From the NCBI GenBank assembly GCA_016712445.1, contig JADJRB010000002.1, positions 1 through 64,000 on the forward strand: a stretch of DNA of 64,000 nt, in the 5' to 3' direction. The notes under the pieces are model-generated. The model did no database searches. It saw only the letters and a list, made by a program, of their open reading frames with translations, and was not told where the DNA came from. Source of the stretch: Acidobacteriota bacterium. Lineage in GTDB: Bacteria > Pseudomonadota > Alphaproteobacteria > Caulobacterales > Hyphomonadaceae. A program made the position numbers and the translations under genes. Below, piece by piece: positions 1 to 7,368 of the stretch; the stretch's first letter is position 1; each line of letters begins with the position of its first letter.

Positions 1-212
1 CGTGCCGGTAGGTGACAGGACTAGCTGGAGCCCTGTCGCATGCCCGAATTTCTGCGCCTACTGAACTAGCCGGGCCATGTCCCGGAGCAGCTGTTGCCAC
101 CGTCTTGTCGGCCTCAATCATAACGGCGACCCCGCGATGGTCGTCTGCGCGACCATTACGACAGCGAATCATCTGCCTGTCTCGCTGCTGCTCCTGTCCA
201 CAGGTGCTGCTC

Positions 213-407
213 ATGGTTGATCCGGACGAGCGCGAAACCGCCGCCCTGAGCGCCGGGCTGAAGGCCATGGCCGAGATCATGGCGGAGATCGGCTGGGAAC
301 ACCGGCTGTGTGACGTCACCGGTCTCCAGGCCAGGAACATGGCTCAGGTCGCCGTCGGGGCCTTCCTGCAGTCTATGCGGGATAGCGCCCCGGAGGTGCC
401 GTTCTGA
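213..407 (+). CDS. small conserved phage protein, unknown function
   Basis: This 64-residue acidic, helix-rich protein has no recognised domain. I place the start at the ATG at 213 because the open frame further upstream has no protein-like character. Its stop (TGA 405-407) overlaps the ATG of the following nuclease gene as TGATG, so the two are probably translationally coupled. Small proteins of this kind precede the recombination/replication genes of many alphaproteobacterial prophages, but the function is unknown. I see no supportable gene in bases 1-212; that stretch may itself contain frame shifts like those downstream. Confidence 0.5.
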   Translation: MVDPDERETAALSAGLKAMAEIMAEIGWEHRLCDVTGLQARNMAQVAVGAFLQSMRDSAPEVPF

Positions 408-1149
408 TGACCGGACCTCTGACTTCAATCACCGCGAAAGCCGCCGGCTTCGCCGACGAGGTCAACGCGCGCATCGATGCCGTGCTCACCGCGGAGAACG
501 GCGCCCGCGAACCACGCCAGTACCTGGGCGGGAGCCGCCTTGGCGAAGGCTGCTCGCGGCTACTGCAGTATGAGTTCCTGCAGGTTCCTCGCGACCCGGC
601 GGCGGCGAGTTCACCGGCAAGACCCTGCGCATCTTTGCGGCGGGCCACTGCTTTGAGGACCTGGCCGTCGACTGGATCACCAAGGCGGGATTTGATCTGC
701 GCACCCGCAACGCGTCCGGCGACCAGTTCGGTTTCCGGTGGCTGGCGGGCGTGTCCGTGGACACATAGACGGCGTCATCGTCGCTGCGCCCGATGGGCTG
801 GCAGTCCCGGCCTTGTGGGAATGCAATCCGCCAACGCCAAGAACTGGCGCGATATCGTCAAGCGCGGCGTCACGGTCTGAAGCCGGTTTATGCGGCCCAG
901 ATCGCGCTCTACCAAGCCTATCTGGGCCTGACCGAGCATCCGGCGGTCTTCACGGCCGTGAACAAGGACACCTGCGAGCTCTGGCACGAGCTGGTGCCGT
1001 TCAACGGCGCTCTGGCGCAGGTGGCCAGCGACAAGGCCGTTCGCATTCTTCAGGCCTGCGACGCCGGCGAATGGCTGCCGCGCGTCTCCGCCGATCCCGA
1101 ACATTTCGAATGCGCCTGGTGCGCCTGGAGGCAGAGGTGCTGGGCATGA
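407..1149 (+). pseudogene. RecB/Cas4-like PD-(D/E)XK nuclease with Fe-S cysteines, frameshifted
   Basis: A phage recombination nuclease can be read only by changing frame four times, near 598, 735, 825 and 878, each change equal to one missing base. The reconstructed protein has the Cas4/AddB layout. An N-terminal Cys lies in GEGCSRLLQYEF. The catalytic residues follow as AAGHCFEDL, then RGHIDGVIV, then an E-x-K motif in WECKSANAKNW (the K reappears if one A is restored). Three C-terminal Cys in CAWCAWRQRC would complete a 4Fe-4S site. No internal stop exists once the frame is corrected, and motifs on both sides of every shift are well preserved. This argues for very recent damage or sequencing indels rather than old decay. 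The stop overlaps the primase ATG (ATGA at 1146). Confidence 0.72.
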
Positions 1150-3511
1150 CTGCGGCTGACAGCCAGGGCGCGGCCGATCGCGTAAAACCCAATCCCGAGA
1201 TGATCGCGGCCTTCACCCAGATGGTGTTCGGCTATTGCGACCACCTCGTCCCGGTTCGCGCGCTCGCGGAAAAAGGCGGCGGCGATCAGATGCCGCACAC
1301 GCCCTTCATGGAGTGTGACGCGGCGCTGGCGGACAAGCTGGTTATCCAGGCGGGATGGGCTACCGACAACGGCATGGCGCTGTTCGTGGTGCCCGGCACC
1401 GTTGCGGCATCTGGTGACCCGGGCCGAACACATCGTGCAGACCCAGGTCGTGCTGGTCGATCTCGACCACGGCGACATTGCCGCCAAGCAGGAACACCTG
1501 GCCCGTCATCTGGGTGACCCCAGTCTGGTGGTCGCGTCGGGCGGAGTCACTCCTGAAGGCCAGCGAAAGCTGCACCTCTATTGGCGGCTGAGTGAACCGG
1601 CCGAGGGCGATGATATCGCCACGGTCTGCCGAGCCCGTCACATGATCGCCAGCAAGGTCGGTGGCGACCCGTCGTTCCGGTCGCCGCATCAGCCCATCCG
1701 CGTGGCAGGCTCTGTTCACGGTAAATCCGGCACGGCGCGACTGGTCGAAATCCTCAGCCAGCACGACCGCGACCACGACCTCAGCGATCTGGTCGAAGCG
1801 GTTCTGGCCATGCCCCTGCTCGAGGGCGAGGCGAGTTCAGAGTTTGACTACAACGACGCTGGCACCGGCACTGGAACCGTGACCGAGCTGTTCGGCCGCG
1901 CAGTGCGCGAAGGGGGTGTCGACGGCACAACCCGATTTGATGCCTTGTCGCGGATCATTGGCTACTGGATCAGGCGCTGCCGCGAGGGCCACGTCACCAC
2001 CACCCAGGCCTGGCAGGAGATCGTCGACTACAACAACGCCCGCATCGACCCGCCGTGGAGCGGACCCGGCTCACGTCGGAAGCCGAAAAGATCTGGAAGC
2101 TCGACAGCGCCCGCTACGGCGAGGACTACCTCGACGACACTGGCAATCGCGGTCCGACAGGCGGCGGCGGTGACAGCGGCGACGATGCGGCCCCGGTCCA
2201 ACTGACTGAGGATGCCCTCGCTGAGGTCTTTACCGGCCAGCACGCGCAGGACTGGCGATACGTCGCGGCCTGGGGCCAGTGGCTGACCTGGACCGGCACG
2301 GTCTGGGTGCGCGAAGACACGCTGAAGGCCTACGATCTGTCCCGCAAGGTCTGCCGGTCGGCCGCGCGCAAGGCGTCCAGCGCCAAGCTGAAGGCCAAGC
2401 TGTCGTCGGCCTCGACGATTGCGGCGGTCGAGCGCATCGCGCGGGCCGATCGGCGGCATGCGGAGACGACCGAGGTCTGGGACCGCGATCCCTGGGCGCT
2501 GAACACGCCCGCAGGCGTGGTGGATCTGCACACAGCCATTGGCGGGTCGCACGATCGGCCCTCCTACATGACCAAGATCACCAGCGCTTCGCCGCAGGGC
2601 GACTGTCCGGTCTGGCGTGAGTTCCTGGTCACCGTCACCGGCGGCGATACCGAGCTCCAGCTCTATCTGCAGCGCATGGCCGGCTACTGCCTGACCGGCG
2701 TGACCAGCGAACACGCGCTGTTCTTCCTCTATGGCACCGGCGCCAACGGCAAATCGGTCTTCGCCAACACCCTGACCGCGATGATGGGCGACTACGCCAC
2801 GGTCGCGGCGATGGACATGTTCATGGCCAGCCATGGAGATCGCCACCCGACCGATATGGCCAGCCTGCGCGGCGCGCGCGTCGTGACCGCCATCGAGACC
2901 GAACAGGGCAGCCGCTGGGCCGAGAGCAAGCTGAAAGCCCTGACCGGCGGCGACAAGATCACCGCCCGGTTCATGCGCCAGGACTTCTTCGAGTTCATCC
3001 CCAGTTCAAGCTGCTGGTAGTCGGCAACCACAAGCCGTCGATCCGCAATGTCGACGAGGCCATGCGCCGTCGTCTGCACATGATCCCGTTCACAGTCACC
3101 ATCCCGGCCGCCAAGCGTGACAAGCGCCTGCCTGACCGATTGCTGGCCGAGCGCGATGGCATCCTGCGCTGGGCGCTCGAGGGCTGTCTGGAGTGGCAGC
3201 GCATCGGGCTGCAGCCGCCGGCGTCGGTGCTGGCTGCGACCGAGGAGTATTTCGACGCCGAGGATGCGGTCGGCCGGTGGCTCGATGAGCGCTGCAACCT
3301 CGGCCCGAACTGCAAGGCGACGTCGGGTGCGCTCTACGCCAGTTGGAAGAGCTGGGCCGATGCCAATGGCGAATATGCCGGCTCCAACAAGCGCTTCTCC
3401 GAAACCCTCACCGCTCGCGGATTTACGCGCGCCAACACCAACTCGGCCAGGGGTTTCCGGGGCCTGGAGTTGCGCGATGCCCCAGCCAATTCAACCGCCA
3501 TGGAGTTCTGA
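1146..3511 (+). pseudogene. phage primase-SF3 helicase (D5-like), frameshifted
   Basis: This would be the replication initiator of the phage: an N-terminal primase-polymerase-like domain followed by a D5/P4-type superfamily 3 helicase. The reading frame changes near 1418, 2058 and 3000. The segments are: 1146-1418 (N-terminus); 1419-2057 with the acidic VDLDHGD metal-site candidate; 2055-3000 with the Walker A motif LYGTGANGKSV and the sensor region RGARVVTAIETEQG; and 3003-3511 with VVGNHKPSI followed by the C-terminal helical domain. At 2999-3002 four C residues stand where five would restore FIPQFKLLVVGN, a typical homopolymer indel. Family proteins are single chains of about 780 residues, matching the sum of the pieces. 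As written, only fragments could be made. Confidence 0.78.
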
Positions 3512-3514
3512 ACA

Positions 3515-4108
3515 ATGTCGACCAATTCGCCATCGGTGACGGTTGTGACGGGTCTCCCCCTTATAGGCGTTACACGCGCGTACACGCGCGCCTCTAAGGC
3601 CGATAATGGAGATGCCGTCACAACCGTCACGACCCGTCACCCCGACCTGACGGTCCTCGCCCTCGACCTCGGCACCACGACCGGCTGGGCCCTGCGGTCG
3701 ATGGGCATGATCACCAGCGGCTGCCTGTCCCTCAAGTCCTCCCGGTTCGACGGCGGCGGCATGCGCTATCTGCGCTTCAGGCGTTGGCTTGAGCAGCTGC
3801 AGAGCGATGCCGGCCCCATAGGCGCGGTCTATTTCGAGGAGGTCCGCCGCCATGTCGGCACCGACGCCGCGCACGTCTATGGCGGCCTGCTGGGCCAGCT
3901 GACCGCCTGGTGCGAGGAACACGGCGTCGCCTATCAGGGCGTACCCGTCGGCACCATCAAGGCCTCCGCCACCGGCCGCGGCAATGCCGACAAGGCCGCG
4001 ATGATCGCCGCGGTACAGTCGCGCGGTTTCTCGCCGGCCGACGACAACGAAGCCGATGCCATCGCCATCCTGCTCTGGGCCATCGAGACCGGCGGAGGTG
4101 TGCGATGA
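3515..4108 (+). CDS. RuvC-like Holliday junction resolvase
   Basis: The 197-residue protein has an RNase H-fold resolvase core. It starts with LALDLGTTTGWAL (metal-binding Asp51), continues with a central acidic strand VYFEEV (Glu108/109) and ends with DDNEADAIAIL (Asp181). Phage enzymes of this type resolve branched replication and recombination intermediates before packaging. It lies 3 bp downstream of the primase stop and is intact although both neighbours are frameshifted. The first 45 residues (rich in VT and VTT) are encoded by a long palindromic repeat, described separately, so the folded domain may begin only near residue 46. The downstream gene overlaps by ATGA. Confidence 0.8.
   Translation: MSTNSPSVTVVTGLPLIGVTRAYTRASKADNGDAVTTVTTRHPDLTVLALDLGTTTGWALRSMGMITSGCLSLKSSRFDGGGMRYLRFRRWLEQLQSDAGPIGAVYFEEVRRHVGTDAAHVYGGLLGQLTAWCEEHGVAYQGVPVGTIKASATGRGNADKAAMIAAVQSRGFSPADDNEADAIAILLWAIETGGGVR
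3535..3640. repeat. large imperfect palindrome with heptamer iterons, candidate phage replication origin
   Basis: Three nested inverted repeats share nearly the same centre (about 3579-3583). The outer arms are GTGACGGTTGTGACGG at 3536-3551 and its exact complement at 3615-3630. The middle arms are CCTTATAGGCG at 3559-3569 and CGCCTCTAAGG at 3589-3599, with one mismatch. The inner arms are GCGCGT at 3576-3581 and ACGCGC at 3584-3589. The heptamer GTGACGG or its complement occurs five times (3536, 3545, 3615, 3624, 3634), and the decamer TACACGCGCG is repeated in tandem at 3571-3590. Iterons plus a cruciform directly after a primase-helicase gene are what a phage origin or initiator-binding site looks like. 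The assignment is inference. Confidence 0.55.
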
Positions 4109-4293
4109 ACTGGTGTCCGCGCGGCTATGGCGGCGAGCGCCGCGACCCAGAACAGGTCAAACGCGACGGCTGGCGCGAGATGGGCGTTCTGGCCGTCTGC
4201 GCCTCCGACCATCGACTGAACTGGGTCGAGAAAGAGTTCATCCGCCAGATCGGTGAGAAGCTCTATGGCGGCTCTCCCAAGGTCGAGGGCTGA
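4105..4293 (+). CDS. small phage protein, unknown
   Basis: A 62-residue protein starts at ATG 4105, overlapping the resolvase stop by ATGA. It contains NWCPRGYGGE and later DHRLNWVEKEFIRQIGEKLYGG, a short amphipathic helical C-terminus. I recognise no domain. Its position inside a tightly packed replication module suggests an accessory replication or regulatory role, but nothing in the sequence shows this. Confidence 0.5.
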   Translation: MNWCPRGYGGERRDPEQVKRDGWREMGVLAVCASDHRLNWVEKEFIRQIGEKLYGGSPKVEG

Positions 4294-4297
4294 GCCC

Positions 4298-4881
4298 ATG
4301 GCCAAGGGACGCAAACGAAAATCCGGCAAACGCCACCCCTGCGGAAAACTGGTCAGGCCCTTCACCGGCGAGACCCCAAGCTGACGTCCTCGCCACGGTG
4401 GTGGAAGCCCGGCGTCGGCAATATGGGGTCACAGCCAGGCAGGCCCGTGATGAGCGGCTGGGATCTGCGCTGGGACGGCTGGCCTTCTGCGGCCTTGATC
4501 ACCGCCGACCAGTATTCGGCCGGCCAGGTCTATGCCACCACCATGGGCCGCTATGGGGCGATCATGGGGCTGCCCACCGATCAACCACGCTCGATGATGG
4601 CCCTGCTGATCAACGAGGGCATCTTTGCCAGTGGTGACGTTGTCCACGCTCCTGACCTGATCGAGAAGGTGCGCAGGCAGGCGGCCAGCGTGCAGCTGAT
4701 GCTGCGGTACTGTGGTTGCGCGCCCGGCTGCGACGGGGGTCGTGCGGCCATCGATCTCGTTCACCGGGTTGTCATTGCCGACGAGGACGCCTCGGGCTGG
4801 CCGGCTGCGGACATCGGCAATCTGGTTCAGGGTCTTGAAGCCCTGCGGAAGCTGTTCCACATCAGAACCGATGGTTCGTGA
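4298..4881 (+). pseudogene. phage late-module protein of unknown function, frameshifted
   Basis: Three protein-like segments follow each other in three frames. The first is basic, MAKGRKRKSGKRHPCGKL (from 4298, stop at 4382). The second is helical, EARRRQYGVTARQARDERLG (about 4383-4495). The third is 4497-4881, beginning ITADQYSAGQVYATTMGRY. Joined, they make one protein of about 190 residues resembling the basic, helix-turn-helix-like proteins found just before HNH and terminase genes in related prophages. The second shift (ggccttgatc, 4491-4500) is cured by removing one T. The function is unknown; a late-transcription or packaging regulator is possible but only a guess. Confidence 0.5.
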
Positions 4882-5001
4882 TCAGTTTAACTCGCTAGGC
4901 AAGGCTCGTAACAAACTGATATTATTGCGCTTTCTGTGTTTTCAACATTGACGACACTAGGCGAACACTCTAAACCTTCCGAAATAGAGACTTGAGAACT
5001 G
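4882..5001 (+). other. intergenic gap with inverted repeat and possible promoter
   Basis: No coding frame is convincing here. ATCAGTTT at 4881-4888 and AAACTGAT at 4913-4920 form an 8-bp inverted repeat directly after the preceding stop codon. TTGACG at 4948-4953 followed 17 bp later by TAAACC at 4971-4976 resembles a sigma-70 type promoter. Together with the terminator that starts at 5002 it could produce a transcript of only about 50 nt. The DNA is clearly less GC-rich than the genes on either side. Confidence 0.3.
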
Positions 5002-5035
5002 CGCCCGGAGCCAATGGCTTTCGGGCGTTGTTCGT
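5002..5035 (+). terminator. Rho-independent terminator
   Basis: CGCCCG (5002-5007) pairs with CGGGCG (5022-5027), and AGCC (5009-5012) pairs with GGCT (5016-5019), around a three-base loop. The hairpin is followed by a T-rich run (ttgttcgttt). It separates the replication module from the packaging module and faces the small leftward gene beyond it. Confidence 0.65.
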
Positions 5036-5043
5036 TTCGGGCC

Positions 5044-5229
5044 CTACTTTAGGAGCTCATCGAGAAGCTCATCCACCTTCCGGATCAATGCTTCTTTTTG
5101 GGGCATTAGTCCGCCTTGAGCAGCCCACCCATTCACTAAGGCCGAGGCAGCCTCTCGATCTGCAATTTCATTGATACGGGCACTCAGTCGTCCAATTTGA
5201 TCCATGATCTTGTCGAAGTCGTCTGGCAT
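5044..5229 (-). CDS. small coiled-coil protein, unknown
   Basis: A leftward frame encodes a 61-residue, mostly helical protein (PDDFDKIMDQIGRLSARINE, then KEALIRKVDELLDELL). A purine-rich site AAAGGGA lies about 10 bases before the ATG at 5229, and a GTG three bases earlier is an alternative start. It is the only leftward gene inside the phage region and is bounded by the terminator at 5002-5035. The heptad-like leucines suggest self-association. No family recognised. Confidence 0.45.
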   Translation of the reverse strand: MPDDFDKIMDQIGRLSARINEIADREAASALVNGWAAQGGLMPQKEALIRKVDELLDELLK

Positions 5230-5252
5230 CACGGCAATCCCTTTGAGTTGCT

Positions 5253-5519
5253 ATGGTCGAGAGACTACGCGGTAGACGGGCAGTCGCCAAACGGTTGCTC
5301 CGCCTAAGAGCTGAACCTCTCTGTCGCGATTGCTCCTCCGCAGGGATCGTTCGGGAAGCCACAGTGCCCGACCACATCGTGCCGCTTACCCAGGGCGGCA
5401 GCGACGACGACAGCAACATCCGCTGCCTCTGCGCCGACTGCCACCAGGCACGCACGGCTGAGCAGTTCGGTCATCGCAGGATCGTTCCGACCGGCTCGGA
5501 CGGCTGGCCCATCGGCTGA
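5253..5519 (+). CDS. HNH endonuclease (packaging-associated)
   Basis: The 88-residue protein has the HNH fold: a Cys pair CRDC, the His motif VPDHIVPLTQGG, the Asn in DDDSNIRCLC, and a closing CADCH. HNH proteins immediately upstream of the terminase genes of HK97-like phages assist terminase in cos cleavage, and this gene occupies that place with only the methyltransferase gene between. This suggests cohesive-end packaging. The start at 5253 follows the divergent gene start by 24 bp. Confidence 0.8.
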   Translation: MVERLRGRRAVAKRLLRLRAEPLCRDCSSAGIVREATVPDHIVPLTQGGSDDDSNIRCLCADCHQARTAEQFGHRRIVPTGSDGWPIG

Positions 5520-5615
5520 GCCCCCGGGGGGTGGGTCGAAACTCGGGGCCCTGCGGGGTGGAAACCGCGCATGGTCCAAACTTTTCACGACCGCGAGTTA
5601 GCGACCGGGGGTCAA

Positions 5616-6959
5616 ATGACACAATGGCCAGCCGATCAGGTCGAGCGCAGGAGCGTCTCGGCGCTCGTTCCCTATGCCCGAAACGCCCGCACCCACAGCG
5701 ACGAACAGGTGGCCCAGATCGCCGCCTCGATCCGCGAATGGGGCTGGACGGTGCCGGTTCTGATCGACGAGGACGGCGGCCTTATCGCCGGCCACGGACG
5801 GGTGTTGGCGGCCCGCAAACTTGGCCTGGCCGAGATCCCGGTGATGGTCGCGACCGGCTGGAGCGAGGCGCAAAAGCGCGCCTATGTGCTGGCCGACAAC
5901 AAGCTGGCGCTGAACGCCGGCTGGGACGTCGACCTGCTCCGCGTCGAGCTTGCCGATCTGCAGGCCTTCGACTTCGACCTTGGCCTGACCGGCTTTTCCG
6001 ACGAGGAGCTGGCCGGACTTCTGGCGCAAAGCAGCGAGGGTCTGACCGACCCGGACACGGTGCCTGATGTGCCGCTGGTTCCGGTCTCGGTACCGGGCGA
6101 CGTGTGGGTGATGGGCGACCATCGCCTCTGCTGCGGCGACAGCACCGTTCAGACCGACGTCGACAAACTGATGCAGGGCGAGCGCGGGGACCTTCTGTTC
6201 ACCGACCCGCCCTGGAATGTGAACTACGGCGCTGTCAAAGCCGGCAACGCACAGGGCTACAAGCCCCGCAAGATTCTCAACGACCATATGGATGAGGCCG
6301 ACTGGGCCCAGTTCGTGGCCGGTTTCTGCGCCTCGTTCTACGCCGTCACCAAGCCCGGTGCGCTGGCCTATGTGGTGATGAGCGCCCAGGAGTGGCCCTC
6401 GATCGACAAGGGTCTGCGCGAGGCCAAGTTCCACTGGTCCTCGACCATCATCTGGGTGAAGGACGCGCTCGTCCTCTCCCGCAAAGACTATCACACCCAA
6501 TACGAGCCCCTCTGGTACGGCTGGAACGAGGACGGCCCGCGCATCATGCAGGTGCCGGATCGCAAGCAGTCGGACATCTGGAACATCGCCCGGCCACGGG
6601 TCTCCGATCTTCACCCCACCACCAAGCCGACACTCCTGATCGAGCGCGCCTTGCTGAACTCCTCGGCCCGCGGCGCCCTGGTGGTTGATCTCTTCGGCGG
6701 CTCTGGCTCGACCCTGATCGCCTGCGAGCAGCAGGGCCGGCGCTGCCGGTTGATGGAGCTCGATCCCAAATACGCCGACGTCATCGTCCAGCGCTGGCAG
6801 GACTTCACCGGCAAAGCCGCCACGCTTGAGGGCGATGGGCGCGGGTTTGCCGAGATTGCCGCTGGACGAGGCCAGGACATGACCGATGAAACCCGGGACC
6901 AAACCCAAGCCGACCCATCTGAAATTGATCGAGGGCAACCGCGGCAAGCGGCCGCTTAA
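5616..6959 (+). CDS. ParB-like domain / DNA methyltransferase fusion
   Basis: This 447-residue phage protein begins with a ParB-like nuclease domain (VPVLIDEDGGLIAGHGRVLA). It ends with a beta-group amino-methyltransferase domain: catalytic TDPPWNVNYG comes first and the SAM-binding motif DLFGGSGSTLIA late. DPPW marks N6-adenine or N4-cytosine methylation. The likely role is protecting phage DNA from host restriction or marking packaging DNA. I prefer ATG 5616, preceded by a G-rich site, over ATG 5571. The end overlaps the terminase small subunit gene by 74 bp; the last 25 residues are low-complexity and may be a read-through extension. Confidence 0.85.
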   Translation: MTQWPADQVERRSVSALVPYARNARTHSDEQVAQIAASIREWGWTVPVLIDEDGGLIAGHGRVLAARKLGLAEIPVMVATGWSEAQKRAYVLADNKLALNAGWDVDLLRVELADLQAFDFDLGLTGFSDEELAGLLAQSSEGLTDPDTVPDVPLVPVSVPGDVWVMGDHRLCCGDSTVQTDVDKLMQGERGDLLFTDPPWNVNYGAVKAGNAQGYKPRKILNDHMDEADWAQFVAGFCASFYAVTKPGALAYVVMSAQEWPSIDKGLREAKFHWSSTIIWVKDALVLSRKDYHTQYEPLWYGWNEDGPRIMQVPDRKQSDIWNIARPRVSDLHPTTKPTLLIERALLNSSARGALVVDLFGGSGSTLIACEQQGRRCRLMELDPKYADVIVQRWQDFTGKAATLEGDGRGFAEIAAGRGQDMTDETRDQTQADPSEIDRGQPRQAAA

Positions 6960-7368
6960 TCGCAAAGAGGCAAAGACCATTCCGGCTCTGCCAGATCCGC
7001 CGCCGCACCTGACCGCCGATGCGCTGGAGGAATGGCACCGGGTGGCCAGCTGGCTGCACAAGATCGGGCTTCTCTCGGAGGTCGATCGCGCTGCGCTCGC
7101 CGCTTACGCCCAGGCCTATGGCCGCTGGGTCCAGGCCGAGCGGGCGATCGCGAGGATGGCCGAGAAGGACCAGCTGACCGGAGGCCTGATGATCAAGACC
7201 TCCAACGGCAACGCCATCCAGAACCCGCTCGTGGGCACAGCCAACAAGGCCGCCTCCGACATGATGCGCTACGCCGCCGAGTTCGGGATGACGCCCAGTG
7301 CCAGAACCCGCATCGAAACCAAGGCGTGCGAGCAAAACGCCGACCCCGCCGACCGCTTCTTCGGCTGA
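6886..7368 (+). CDS. terminase small subunit (P27 family)
   Basis: The 160-residue protein opens with KPTHLKLIEGNRGKRPLN, the signature N-terminus of P27-family small terminases, followed by PDPPPHLTADALEEWHRVA and a helical DNA-binding region. It recognises phage DNA and hands it to the large subunit at the start of packaging. It overlaps the methyltransferase gene in front and the large terminase gene behind (71 bp), typical of this packaging cassette. Confidence 0.85.
   Translation: MKPGTKPKPTHLKLIEGNRGKRPLNRKEAKTIPALPDPPPHLTADALEEWHRVASWLHKIGLLSEVDRAALAAYAQAYGRWVQAERAIARMAEKDQLTGGLMIKTSNGNAIQNPLVGTANKAASDMMRYAAEFGMTPSARTRIETKACEQNADPADRFFG

Noticed and set aside
3571..3590. CRISPR-like repeat
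   Set aside because: Only a two-copy 10-bp tandem without spacers; better explained as part of the palindromic origin-like structure.
5598..7061. Long open frame on the minus strand (about 487 codons)
   Set aside because: It lies entirely antisense to the methyltransferase and terminase genes, has no recognisable motif, and is a by-product of third-position GC bias.
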